From the NCBI RefSeq assembly GCF_000346465.2, contig NC_034015.1:19964462-20028461 (forward strand): DNA of 64,000 bases, given 5' to 3'. Positions within the stretch are counted from its first letter, which is position 1, and every line of letters begins with the position of its first letter. A program made the translations under genes and the position numbers. Below the pieces are notes generated by a model, which was not told where the DNA came from, did no database searches, and worked only from the letters and a program-made list of their open reading frames with translations. Source of the DNA: Prunus persica. Taxonomy: Eukaryota > Streptophyta > Magnoliopsida > Rosales > Rosaceae. Below are positions 25,321 through 39,540 of this stretch, piece after piece.

Positions 25321-28300
25321 ATGAAAGCAGCAGACTTAACCTCTAGTTTTCAAGTCAATATGACGCCTGTGATTCCATATTCCATAAGCAATGTCTCACA
25401 TATTCCTGGAACTGCCTTTACTGCAAGAAAGAACGACTGTTTAACAAAATTCAGTATTTCAAGGAAATCCACAAGACATACTCTATCCCCAAAGAGTTTT
25501 CTTTTACCTTTTTCAACCTCTATCAAATTGCATCCATTGTACAACAGCAGGTGCCCTGTACATCATAGATCTAGAATCCCTGTATCTGCCGCAGGAACCG
25601 ATGTAGCAGTTGAGGAAGCTGATTCACCAGTTGCAGATGCAGCTTCTATTGAAGCCTTGGATAATTCCTCCGATGGCAGCCCCAGCCCATCTCAATCTAG
25701 GCGTACAAAACCTGTTAGGAAAAGTGAGATGCCACCTGTGAAGAATGAGGAGCTGGTTCCGGGTGCTAGTTTTACTGGGAAAGTAAGATCAATCCAACCA
25801 TTTGGCGCTTTTATTGATATTGGAGCTTTCACTGATGGCCTTGTACATGTTTCGCAATTGAGTGATAGTTATGTTAAGGATGTTGGAAGCGTTGTTTCTG
25901 TTGGGCAAGAGGTGAAGGTGACATTAGTTGAAGCCAATACAGAGACTGGGCGGATCTCTCTCACTATGCGTGAAGGTGACGATGGCAGTAAGCCGCAGCA
26001 AAGGAAAGATGCTTCTGCTAGTAGTGATAGGGCTGGACCTGGTAGAAGGAGTAGCCCAAAGAAAGGTGATAGGAAAAATGAGGTGAGGAAAACCACAAAG
26101 TTTGTTAAGGGACAGGACCTAGTGGGCACGGTAAAGAATTTGGTCAGGGCTGGTGCTTTTATATCTCTTCCTGAGGGAGAGGAAGGGTTCCTGCCTACGT
26201 CGGAGGAAGCTGATGATGGATTTGCAAACGCTTTGGGGGAGACCTCCCTGGAGGTTGGCCAGGAAGTAAATGTCCGCGTCCTGCGTACTACAAGAGGACA
26301 AGTAACCTTGACAATGAAGAAAGAAGAAGATGCTCTAAAGTCGGACTCCCAGATCAGTCAAGGAGTAGTCCACACTGCAACAAACCCATTTGTTCTGGCT
26401 TTTCGCGAAAACAAGGATATTGCTTCGTTTTTGGATGAGAGAGAGAAAATAGAGAAAGCAGCTAAAACAATTGCAACACAAAAGAGTTCAGAAGAATTAG
26501 AAGGGAAGGTTAATGAAAGTGAGTCCAACATTAGTGAAGTGCTGGACGAACAAGCAAGCAGTGACAAGGGAACTCTTGGAATCCCTTCTGCAGTGAATGA
26601 AACAGTTGAAAATGATGGTGCTGATGTTGGAACCAATGATAATGCCTTGAGCATTTCTGTGAACAACAAAGAGGACCAGGAAAGCCCAGTTTCTGGTTCA
26701 ATTGAAACGCTAGAAACTACAGTCCAAACCATAGAAAAAGAAGAGGTGAATTCTGATATATTGGCTCCTGAAGGAAGTATATCTACCACTGGTTCTATAA
26801 TAAAGGAGCCTCCTTCAACAGATGGAGTGGAAAATGATGCAAATGCGGATCCGTCTAGTGAAATAGCTAATCACACATTGCCTTCAGAAAGTCCAACAGT
26901 CGAAGAGGTCGTAGAGGGTCAAGTTGATGATACCATAGTAAAAGATGAACTGCAAATACAACCACCTGCTTCAGAAAGCGAAATTCCTTCTACTTCAATA
27001 ACTAAAGAAACAAAAGGTTCATAACTAGGTTTTTTTTATTTAAGTGTTGTCTCTATATTGCATTCGAGGAAATTCCAAAAGCTGCTCCAAGTCTAAGATT
27101 CATAACTCGGTTTTCTATTTAAGTGTTTTCTGTATATTGCATTTGAGGAAATTCCAAAAGCTGCTCCAAGTCCAAGATGGTTACAACAAACATAAGATGT
27201 CTAATTTCTGCAAAATAATATGCAATTTTGTGACCAAAGACAAAATCCCCAATTATTATCTGCTGAAATTTTGCCTCATTTCTATCTATATGATGAAACA
27301 CTGATCCTATTTCTTTCAAGTGATGGAAGTTCTGATCCATCTGAAGATTTAGCTAATGATCATGTCCTTTTGTCAGAAAGTCAGGCCACCAAAGCTGTAG
27401 ATGACGTACCTGAAAACATTAGGGAGGAAGTGCAGATACAAACACCCGCTGCTGAGAGTGAATTGCCTTCTATCTCACAAGTGGAAGATGACAAAGTGGG
27501 AAGTACCCCTGAGAGGAATGGTGGTGTTTCTAATTCAAATGGAGAAACTGACAATCCTTCCCCGAAGGAAAGTGTGACTAAAGGTTGTTTTGCCGCTCAT
27601 CTTGCTCATTTTAATGCATTTCAATTTTTTTTGCATTAAACCAGGTAAACAAATGAATAGTGATGACTTGAAAACTGATGGGCATGTTGTTCATGGATTT
27701 TATATAAAAAAGTGACCCAATAATTTTTAATTCTTTCAAGATGAAATTTAAACCATTAGACACTATGAGGATCTAGATTCAATACTCAGAAGAATAGAAT
27801 TGATGTGTTGCGTTGAATGTTATGAATATTTATCTATTCACCTACCAAGCAACACACACACACACCACATGTGGTATGGAGTTTCATGCTACAAAGAATT
27901 GCTGTATTGTGCTACTGCTGCTTCCTAAAAATTTATTGGTTTTTAAAAGGATTGCACATATTTCACTGTTCACCACAATGCTTTATCTGATGCTGAAATC
28001 ATGTTTCTGCTGGGCTAGTGAGGATGGAAAAAATCCTCATAGGATCCTATCTTAAATTTTTTTAACATTTTCTGTTAATTGATTGATTAGTCAATTCGCA
28101 TTGGAATAGTGATCTTCTTGTATTAAGTTGTATCTGCCTCTAATTGTATGTTTGTATATATGGATTACAGAAACTATATCACCAGCTCTTGTAAAGCAGC
28201 TGCGTGAAGAAACAGGAGCCGGAATGATGGATTGCAAAAACGCTTTGTCAGAGACTGGTGGGGATATTGTTAAAGCTCAGGAGTTCCTTAGAAAGAAAGG

Positions 28301-29782
28301 CTTAGCAAGTGCAGACAAGAAAGCCAGCAGAGCAACTGCTGAAGGAAGAATAGGTTCATACATTCATGATAGCAGGATTGGTATCTTGCTAGAGGTAAAC
28401 TGTGAGACAGATTTTGTTTCCCGGGGTGACATTTTCAAGGAGCTGGTTGATGATCTAGCCATGCAAGTGGCTGCATGCCCGCAAGTACACTACCTTGCTA
28501 CAGAAGATGTTCCTGAAGAGTTTGTCAACAAGGAAAGAGAAATTGAGATGCAGAAAGAAGATCTTTTGTCAAAGCCAGAGCAGATTAGATCAAAGATTGT
28601 TGATGGGAGGATCAGGAAGAGGCTTGAGGAGCTGGCATTGCTTGAGCAGCCCTACATTAAGAATGATAAGGTGGTGGTGAAAGACTTGGTGAAGCAAACC
28701 ATTGCAACTATTGGAGAAAACATAAAAGTGAAAAGGTTTGTGCGCTACAATCTTGGAGAAGGCTTGGAGAAGAAGAGTCAGGATTTTGCTGCAGAGGTGG
28801 CTGCCCAAACTGCAGCAAAACCAGCACCCACAGGAGGAAAAGAGCAGCCTGCTGCAGTGGAAGCCAAGGAAACTGTTGAGAAGTAAGTAACTGCTTGTCA
28901 CAAATCCTGTCTTGCTTTTATATCAGAGCTCTGTAATACTGGGTCATCAATATATTGTTTTGGATTTTTTTTTTGGACTGAGTTTCTGTGATGAAAAACA
29001 GGAGTTCAACACTCAGTAGTGCCTTTATAACTTTTTTGTCTACTTGAGTTGCTCGGCCTTGGTTTTGACATGTGTGCTTCTTGCTGCCAATCTTTATCTT
29101 GTGAATGTCGTTGACCTACATTCAGCACCATATTGCAGGGCACCTACTGTAGCTGTCTCTGCCGCTTTGGTTAAACAACTACGTGAAGAAACTGGAGCGG
29201 GGATGATGGACTGCAAGAAAGCTCTCTCTGAAACTGGAGGCGACCTTGAGAAGGCACAAGAATACCTGAGGAAGAAGGGTCTCTCTTCTGCTGAAAAGAA
29301 ATCCAGCAGGCTTGCTGCTGAATGCAGGATCGGGTCCTACTATATCATGACTCCCGCATTGGAGTTCTAGTTGAAGTGAACTGCGAGACTGACTTTGTTG
29401 GTGAAGTGAAAAATTCAAGGTGTTGGTTGATGATCTGGCAATGCAAGTTGTGGCCTGCCCGCAGGTGCAATTTGTGTCCATTGAAGATATTCCAGAGAGC
29501 ATTGTAACCAAGGAAAAAGAGCTTGAGAGGCAGAGGGAGGACCTTCTGTCAAAGCCTGAGAACATTAGAGAGAGAATTGTGGAGGGGAGGATCTCAAAGA
29601 GGCTTGGGGAGCTTGCTCTTTTAGAGCAACCTTTCATCAAAGATGATAGTCTTCTGGTGAAGGACCTAGTGAAGCAGACTGTTGCTGCTCTTGGGGAGAA
29701 TATTAAAGTTCGCAGGTTTGTTCGGTTCACTCTTGGGGAGACAGTTGAGGACGCAAAAGCAGAAGCAGCAGCCGAAGCTTGA
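25321..29782 (+). CDS. PETs: plastid S1-domain/EF-Ts polyprotein (PETs)
   Basis: Nuclear gene for the chloroplast polyprotein carrying S1 RNA-binding domains (PSRP-7 part) and EF-Ts, the nucleotide exchange factor of plastid EF-Tu. Exon 1 (25321-27016) has a Ser/Arg-rich transit peptide, S1 domain 1 (from [20 protein letters not shown]), S1 domain 2 (from [19 protein letters not shown]) and a long acidic linker. EF-Ts domain 1 (28171-28882) begins [20 protein letters not shown]. The exon from 29139 begins a second EF-Ts domain ([20 protein letters not shown]), which is shifted twice, near 29338-29345 and 29401-29412, so three frames are needed to reach the stop at 29782. Retaining the 28883-29138 intron gives a stop straight after VEK (28884-28886), a one-domain product. 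The linker block at 27321-27592 is in doubt (separate entry). An untranslated first exon probably lies near 24.1-24.3 kb, with the acceptor GTGCAG at about 25299. Confidence 0.9.
27017..27180. repeat. 81-bp tandem duplication in a PETs intron
   Basis: Two near-identical copies, starting GTTCATAACT (27017) and ATTCATAACT (about 27098), share TATTTAAGTGTT, TATATTGCATT and GAGGAAATTCCAAAAGCTGC. The first copy begins exactly at the exon 1 splice donor. Confidence 0.9.
27321..27592 (+). pseudogene. optional or decayed linker exon of PETs
   Basis: Open block of about 90 residues ([20 protein letters not shown], later [16 protein letters not shown]) that looks like a duplicate of the end of exon 1 ([31 protein letters not shown]). 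Its donor (ACTAAAG before GTTGTT) is phase 1 and fits the EF-Ts exon. Its apparent acceptor (TTTCTTTCAAG at 27310-27320) would need a phase 2 upstream donor, whereas exon 1 ends in phase 1. Exon 1 joins the EF-Ts exon directly in phase. It may be skipped, use a missed mini-exon, or be decaying. Confidence 0.5.
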
Positions 29783-30404
29783 GACAAAGAAGAAACTTTA
29801 AGTTAGCATGGAAGCATCGATCGGCAATGATGGGGTCTGTTTATTCATGGTGAGGCAAGAGCTAGAGGATAGTAAGAATGGGTAAAACAACTTTTAGATG
29901 GAAGTAATATGATTCTTTTTTGTTTTGGTTTTAGTATGTATCTGAAGCTAGGGCTGATCATGCTTTGCTTTATATGGACGTCAAAGGTACTGTTTTTGTC
30001 ATCTATATTGCGAGAGAGAAGAGAGCATCAACCATCTCTGATATTTTTTTTTTCTTTGTTGCACCATTGATGGAAATACAATTCTGTTGAGGCATTTTTG
30101 GAAATAGTGTATAATAATATTTATATAAAAACATGGTTCAACACTGTCAGATTGCTTCTTCAGTTAATTCAGAACAAAAATTAGAAAATTGACTCCCAGA
30201 ATTTTTTTTTTTTTTCTGATCTGATTTTATAAAGAATTTAAGAATTTTGGATATAATTATATGATGCAAAAAGAAAAGGAAAGAAAAAATTGTTTTCAGA
30301 CCAATTCTCAGTCTTAAACTGCAAAAGGACCAATTGGCAATTTGCCAATAGTTTAGAATAAGACAAACGACCTTGGGGCCAATACTCTTAAAATATTATA
30401 TTTA

Positions 30405-30712
30405 AATAGTAAAGCCGTCCGGCTATACTGTTAAACTATTCTATTTAAAGAGTATAACGGCCACTGTACTTTTAAATTTTCTATTTATAGAGTATAGCTG
30501 TGCGGCTGTACATTTCAATTATTCTATTCGCTGAGTATAGACGTACGGCTATACTGTTAAATTATTCTATTTAAAAGGGTACAGCCACGCGGCTATACTG
30601 TTAAAATATTCCATTTAAAAGGTATCGCGCGCAGCTATACGTTGATAATTTCTATTTATAGAGTATTGCCGCGCGGCTATACTTTTAAAATTTCTATTTA
30701 TAGAGTATAGCA
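30405..30712. repeat. tandem array of about 42-bp palindrome-bearing units
   Basis: About seven degenerate units: CTATACT-type cores occur at 30423, 30464, 30506, 30549, 30593, 30635 and 30678, spaced 41-44 bases. Most units contain an inverted pair, AGTATAGC then GCTATACT, around a CG-rich centre (for example CCGCGCGG), separated by an AT-rich spacer with TTCTATTTA. Isolated copies lie at 31161-31185 and 31613-31632. Confidence 0.85.
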
Positions 30713-30767
30713 AAGAAACTAATTATATATTTTTAAAATATTTTTAAAAAAAATTAAAGAAAACCTG

Positions 30768-30930
30768 TCCTGACGAAATTTCGTCTGCAGAATTCTATGC
30801 CGGCAAATATTTGCCAGATTAGACGTCTCCTGACGAAATTAAACCGTGTCGACAAACACTCGTTGGGAGAGATTTCCGTCAAATTTAGCCGGGATATGTT
30901 TGTGCTGAAGGAATTTCGTCGGGAGAGGCT
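30768..30930. mobile_element. possible transposon fragment with inverted GACGAAATT motifs
   Basis: TCCTGACGAAATT occurs at about 30769 and 30828, and its inverse AATTTCGTCGGGAGA ends near 30926. The opposed motifs bracket about 160 bases that are more GC-rich than the surroundings. No target duplication was identified, so the class is unknown. Confidence 0.35.
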
Positions 30931-32084
30931 TAAAAAATTATATATTTTAAATTTTGTATCTTTAAGTCAATAAATTTTTATTTTTTATTTTATTTTTAAG
31001 TAATTAAATAATATCTTAGCCTTATTTAATTACTTTTATTAGTAATTATGTTTTAATTATTATTTTTTTTAGTGAATAATTAGTATATTAAATATTTCAA
31101 ATAACTTCATAAATTATATTACTTGTTAAATAGTAATTAAATGTTTTTTTTTAAAAATTATAGAGTATAGCCGCTCGGCTATACTACAACTTGTTAAAAC
31201 CTGCCTCAAGGCACACTCAGTAGTATATTGTCGGGTCCGGTTATGTCGTACTAACCATATATTGAGATCGAAACCTTAATCGTAAAATCCTAGGTGGAGT
31301 TACGCGAGTATCCAAGCTTAATCGAGTCATAAGTGCCCCACAATAGGCTTATGGTTGGTTCCATGCTTGAGAAATATTTTGAAACAAGTTCGTAAGCTAG
31401 AGTTTTTGGTTCAAGACTTGGATTCAAACTAATTTCGTGTAAATAATTAATTACTATTTATTAAGTAATAATAAAATATTTAAATATTCACTAAAAAAAT
31501 TAAAAAAATGTATTACTAATTAAAATAATTAAAAATAAACTAAGATATAATTACATATATTAAATTAAAGAAGAAAAAACAAAAGTAAAGAAACTAATTT
31601 TATACCTTTAAAGAGTATAGCCTATACTCCTTCGCTGGACTCTCTCCATCAGCAAAGAGCTGGAGCATCCACACCCGATCCGGAATCATCGCAAACTCTC
31701 GACTTGAGGCACTCCCACCCCTTCAGACCCTCCAAAAGCTGCCCCAACATCGTCGTTTTATACAATTAGTTTTGGCGTGAACTATCTTGGCAAATTAATA
31801 GAACATAAATTAGAGATAGAAACAGAAATAAAAGAACTTTCACATTCGCATAATAAATTTGTATTTTGATCCCATTTTATGAACAATGAGATTTTGGATA
31901 TAATTATATGATGAAAAGAAATTAACAAAATTTCAGATCGATTTTCAATCCAACTCATATGAAAAGCAGAACAAATTCCTACATCGACTTTTACATGTAT
32001 TTTTGTTCACCTATACTACACAAATACATGATCTTTGCGCCAAAAGAAAAAAAAAATTACACCAAACATGAGCTTAATGTGGAG

Positions 32085-34569
<2,485 letters not shown>

Positions 34570-35508
34570 CTTTCGCTTTGTGGAATCCTTCGACGAAACA
34601 CAGAGGAGAATCAAAGATTCACCTTCCAAAAGTTCGTTCCCCTACTCTTTTCTTTCTGTGTCTTCCTATAAACCCTAATTTTCTAAGATTTTCCAAGAAA
34701 ATTATTAAGTTTTTTTCCTTCTTCTTTTTTTCTGCTTAAGTTTTTCTAATCAAGTTTTACACTCCCTCCATTCTTGCCTTTAATTTTCGTAATTATTTAG
34801 CTCAATAAATATTTTTTATTAATTGCTCAAAAAAAGTGAAAAAATATTGTTGTGAAAAAACGTGAATAAATACTTGTAATATAATTGTAAAATATTGTTG
34901 GGTAGTGAATAAATACATCATTTTTTTAAAAAAAACATTGGACATGGCCCATTAAAACAACACCTTTTTTAGGCCCGTCCCATTCCTCAGTTCAATCTTT
35001 GGTTGTTATTTATGTTGTGAGAAAGCAGAGCTATATAGCAAACCTTTCTTGTTTTCTAGGTCTTGCAATAAAGGCTTCAAAATTTCAAAGATTTGCTTGT
35101 GTTTTTTGTGTCTTTTTGGTTCCACCTCTCACATCAACCCAGTGTACAGTTCTAAGCAAACCACACTACTATTTCAACACTACAATTAATTCCTTTTATG
35201 GAGATCATGGTCCACATAGAATTGCCATGGCAAACAAACCATTACGATACATAATGCATTGGCTTTAAGCAGCCAACTATCAGAATACAATAGAGGGGAA
35301 GAGGGCTAATTAAACTAGATCATTTTACAGTACCATATTTCCTACTAGAATGTCATATTTTGTTACACTAAATGTGAAGCATAAGTTGATATGAACAGAG
35401 TGCGAGGGCCCAATTTTGCGAACCATCCGGTGCTTTCGCCTTGATCATAACAGCTGCCTCCAACATCATTTGCTTAGAGTATTTGATCCATTCATGGTGA
35501 TGATGCCT
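34570..35508. other. spacer between METTL5 and Aux/IAA genes
   Basis: METTL5 5' UTR and promoter at the left, Aux/IAA 3' UTR at the right. An 89-residue open frame at 34999-35268 has no recognisable features. Confidence 0.5.
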
Positions 35509-38113
35509 CTAATTACTCTTTTTGCACTTCTGCATGGCCCTTGGGGCTATAACAAACAGATAGGAAAACACAAGGATGTTAGTTAAGGATTTCATTTAGC
35601 AAACAAAGGCCTATTTATACACATACAAAATGATTGTCACATGACAGAAGATACCTAGCCCTATAGCCTCTGAACTCTTCATGATCCTCATCCTCTTGCA
35701 TGTGTCAGTGAACATTCTGCAAGAACAAACAGCCACGAAACTTAGACGCAATACCTCATTATCTGTTGGTTTTGATTTGGCAAAACGGATATCTAGAACT
35801 CCTGTATGGATTTTCACAAAACCTCTGACAAAGCTATTAACATGCGTCCCTAGGGGTCTTGGCAATGCCAGACTGCCTGTACTCCACATTCTGATTATTG
35901 CTGTTTACTAAACTAAAGTGCAACGATAAGAATTCTCTTAGATGGAAAAACGTCCTTTGAAAATCTATTTTTAAGTAGGATAACAAGGAATAGTTCGAGT
36001 ATTACTGAATCTTTACAACCTAATGTCTCTCTTGAAAAATGACCACATATAATGTACATATTATTTCAAGAAGTCGCACTTACTCCCACGGAACATCGCC
36101 AACTAGCATCCAATCTCCATCCTTATCTTCATAGGTGAGGACATATTCAGCACCATTTAGGAGATCCATTAACCGGCTCTCGCTCAGTCCATCTCTTGAA
36201 ACTCCATGTGAGCCACATTGACCTGAACAAGTTTATATTAAAAAGGGAAACAAAGAATTTCTTCAAAACAAATGATGCTGCCAGCATTGTCAACAATCCT
36301 GAGTGCAGCAAAGCAGCAGAGAGGATGTAGATAAATCCACCAAAAGCCAATTGGGTTTATCTCACAAGACATAATATGAGTCTTGTGAGATAAACCAATT
36401 GAGTTTTTGTACGCATGAGCTTTTTTTGGAATTGAAAAACGTACATCCCCTTCCATGAATCCCTAATATACTTATACTAAGGCACATGCAAACATTCCTC
36501 AATTGTTTTCATTCATTTCCAGTTCTGAGAATCCAATTAAACAACTTTTTGTTAAGGTAAACATTTTTTAATTTTTCTCGAACTCTGATACTTAGTTTTT
36601 TTACAATGATCCAATTGCAAAAAAACTATTGACAGTCGCGGAAAAGAAATAGAGGACAATCATTGGCGCGTGTGGTGAACTAGAACAAATAATATGAGTT
36701 AAAAAGAGAAATTACCAATTGTAAAGCAGCTAAACATCTTTTCCAGCGCCAAAGATAACTCCACATAGCTGCCATATGTTTTGAGATCGACTTTCCTCAG
36801 GTATGGTGCACCATCCATGCTGACTTTAACGTAAAGACACCCTGGTCCCATCTTGCCTTCTGCATCATCATCATTTCTCGGAGGAACGGAAGCCATTGAA
36901 TTCTTCCTGAAAGAACGAATTGGTGGCCATCCTACAACCTGTGCCCTGTCACACACACATGACAAAACAAATTAGATTTTACTATGAATATCTTAACTAA
37001 GAGCCACTATAACTTCTTACCAATGGAATCTATGGCTGTATAACATACATCAGGTTACAATTTCGTGTGGAGAAGTCCAGAAAGTAGTAATTTCAATATA
37101 ATGAAACCTAGCTAACACCTGGCTTGTACATCTGAAAAATTCTTAATCTGTTTGGAGACAAAATTGGAAATATACATGCAAGCAAAGGGTGGAGAGGAAG
37201 AGCTGAGACCTTGACACAAAATCTTTTTCCGTACTTTCAAACATGGAAATAATTGAAATTATTCTCACAAAGTGGACATTTGGAAAGAAATATATGCAAT
37301 ATGAGAGATGCAACAACCATTCTACAAAATAAAGTGCATGAAAAAACATAGAATTGTTTAATTTAACGTAAAGGGACAAAGAAGACCTGCACAATTTTGT
37401 CTAATTAACCCACTGGACTGGAGGCTTCTTTAGTAACAAAAAGAAGACAAACTAAAAGATAATATGAAAAAAAATTAAGAACCAAGCAAAAAATTAATGA
37501 ATGGAACAAATAGAAGTAATACCACAATTCAGCAGCCAAAATAATCATCTTTCTACGCACACAATTCTGCAAAGAAAAAAGGAAAAGGAAAAGGAAAGTG
37601 AAAGAAAGCTAATTACTTTGCTGCAGAAGCAGAAGCAGAAACCTGGGGCTTCTTCTCATGCAATGGCTTTGGAGACTGTTGTCCACCATCTTTCACGGCT
37701 GAGACAGCTAAACTTGTTGGTTGGTTGTTAGACTCAGACCCAGCAAGAGCTTTCCCACCATTAACACCTCTGGGAGAGAGCAAGTTACCACCTTTACCCA
37801 TATCAACCTCAGATCCACCACTCCCAGAGAAAATCCACTTCCCGGAAGCTCCATCAATGGCGTCAGAGAAGCCCCTCTTGGCCCCAGAGACCAAGCCTTT
37901 AACCACACATACTGAGTACCCAGTCTTATCCTCCACTAACCCACCACCACAATCTCTGTCTGGGGACTCAGAGCCTGGCAAGCCCAGCCTCAGCTCAGTG
38001 GCTTTGAGGTTCAGAGCAGTCCCTCTGTCCCTCTCAGCAGACTTGTCAGAGCTTTCCATTGAAGAAGCAGACTCTGATAAGCCTATGTAATCATGCTCCA
38101 GTGACATAGACAT
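35509..38113 (-). CDS. IAA27: Aux/IAA transcriptional repressor, IAA27-type
   Basis: Nuclear, short-lived repressor of auxin response; it binds ARF proteins and is degraded through TIR1/AFB when auxin is present. Five exons, about 325 residues. Start [20 protein letters not shown]. Domain I is the EAR motif [14 protein letters not shown] basic KRGFSDAI signal follows. Domain II, the degron [13 protein letters not shown], opens exon 2 (from 36945). Domains III and IV (PB1) read [20 protein letters not shown] and [19 protein letters not shown], then [17 protein letters not shown]. The degron is intact, so auxin-induced turnover is expected. The N-terminus, SESPDRD and [15 protein letters not shown] place it nearest the IAA27 branch of the IAA8/9/27 clade. 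The best-guess orthology rests on family memory. Confidence 0.93.
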
Positions 38114-38316
38114 GAAAATACTTCAAGAGTCCAAGACCCAGAAGAAAGCATTAAATGGATTTAAAATAAGAAAAAGAGAAAGATCAAGAGCTTAAATTGT
38201 TTCAGATTATATGGGTTTAAATTTATTTAAAGGATACGGTGTTGGTGAAGAAGATGAAAGAGAAGCTTCTTTGGTCTTTTGCTGCTCTGTTTTGTTTCTA
38301 TATAATACACACACAC

Positions 38317-38364
38317 ACTCCCTCTCTCTCTCCCTCTCTCTCTCTCTCTCTCCCCCCCTCTCTC
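38317..38364. repeat. CT-rich tract upstream of IAA27
   Basis: Imperfect CT/CCCTCT run about 200-250 bases upstream of the start codon, probably in the 5' UTR or core promoter (GA-rich on the coding strand). Confidence 0.8.
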
Positions 38365-38994
38365 CCTCTCAGTCTCAGTACACTCAGTAGTCTGTACTGT
38401 AAACTCTGTAACTCAGAAAATGAATATAAAAAAGCAAGGAAAATGTGCGAATATTAAATTAAATTAAATAGACAGCTTGCAAATAAAAAAAGTGGAACCG
38501 TTTGGGTTTGGCGTTTGTCTTTTGGCTTTTGTAGCAAAAATAAAAATAAAAATAAAAATAAAAATAAATTTCTATGAACCTTTTTGGGGGCAACCACTCC
38601 GACAGGTCACAGAAAGTTCCCGGCAAACTTTCTATGTTTTATTGTTTTTCCATTTTTATTTAATATTATTCCAATAATAATTTTAAAACAGTTAATAATT
38701 AGAAAATTGGTATTTATCAGTGAGCGTGTGCCTTTTTATAGAGAAAGGGATGGGACGCAGAAATGTGTTCGGGTTTTCAAGAAGGATAGGGAAATCGCTG
38801 TGGGAGATGTTTTTGGCCGGTCTGGTGTTTGGATGCTCGGAAAGAAAAGGAAAAGTCGGGGGAAAGAGAGGGAATTTTGAGAAAGCTGACATCGAGAGGC
38901 TCAAAACGGCAACGGAATCCGAAGACCCACAAAAGAAAAAGAAAAAAACGGCAGTTTGAGAAAACTGAAACGAGTGTGTAGGTTGATAGAGAAT

Positions 38995-39000
38995 TGTCTC
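38995..39000 (+). promoter_or_regulatory. possible auxin response element
   Basis: One TGTCTC hexamer, the ARF-binding core, about 880 bases upstream of the IAA27 start. Aux/IAA genes are often auxin-induced, but a single hexamer can be chance. Confidence 0.25.
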
Positions 39001-39477
39001 TGTGATCCTGTGTTCGTACGAACCAGCTAGCTTGCTGTCGTTTGGCTGCTCAGAATTTTTGAATTTTCCTGGAAATTTTGAGGGTAGGAACAAATCAACG
39101 CCAACCAAAAGAAAGCACAATCATTAGCCAAAAAAGCAACCGATTAATTTTTTCTCTCTCACAATATATTTCTATCATTGAATTTTAAACGAAAATTCAA
39201 TTTAGTCATCAAGAATTTTTTTTTAGTCAAACGTAAACAAATGATATAAAGAAAAATCACAATGTATCAAAATAAGCGTTTTGAATAATCCATCAAGAAA
39301 ACATGTGAGAGTTGTTTATTTAAGTTAGAAAATAATTGAGAGTTTATTCTAACTAAATGAGAAATTGGACTAATAAAACAATGTCACATTTTTTGAAATA
39401 TATTTTTAAGTATAAACAATAATCTAAACTATAAGAGATGAGATTTCTCATATACATGCAGACAACTAAGATGTTAT

Positions 39478-39540
39478 TGAGATTTGAACTTAAGACCTTT
39501 TATATGCAAATTAAGACCATTTTCTACTGAGCTAGACCAA
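39478..39540 (-). repeat. tRNA-related SINE-like fragment
   Basis: On the minus strand, TGGTCTAGCTCAGTAGAAAA resembles a tRNA D-arm (box A) and TTAAGTTCAAATCTC resembles a T-arm (box B), about 45 bases apart. No paired acceptor stem was found. Confidence 0.45.

Larger units (their letters stand above)
29783..32084. other. repeat-rich intergenic region
   Basis: Between the converging PETs and METTL5 3' ends. It holds the palindromic tandem array, the GACGAAATT inverted-motif block and a pair of old direct duplicates near 30.2 and 31.9 kb. No gene seen. Confidence 0.6.

Noticed and set aside
30405..30712. CRISPR-like array because of regular spacing
   Set aside because: Units are degenerate along their whole length with no unique spacers, and the host is a plant.
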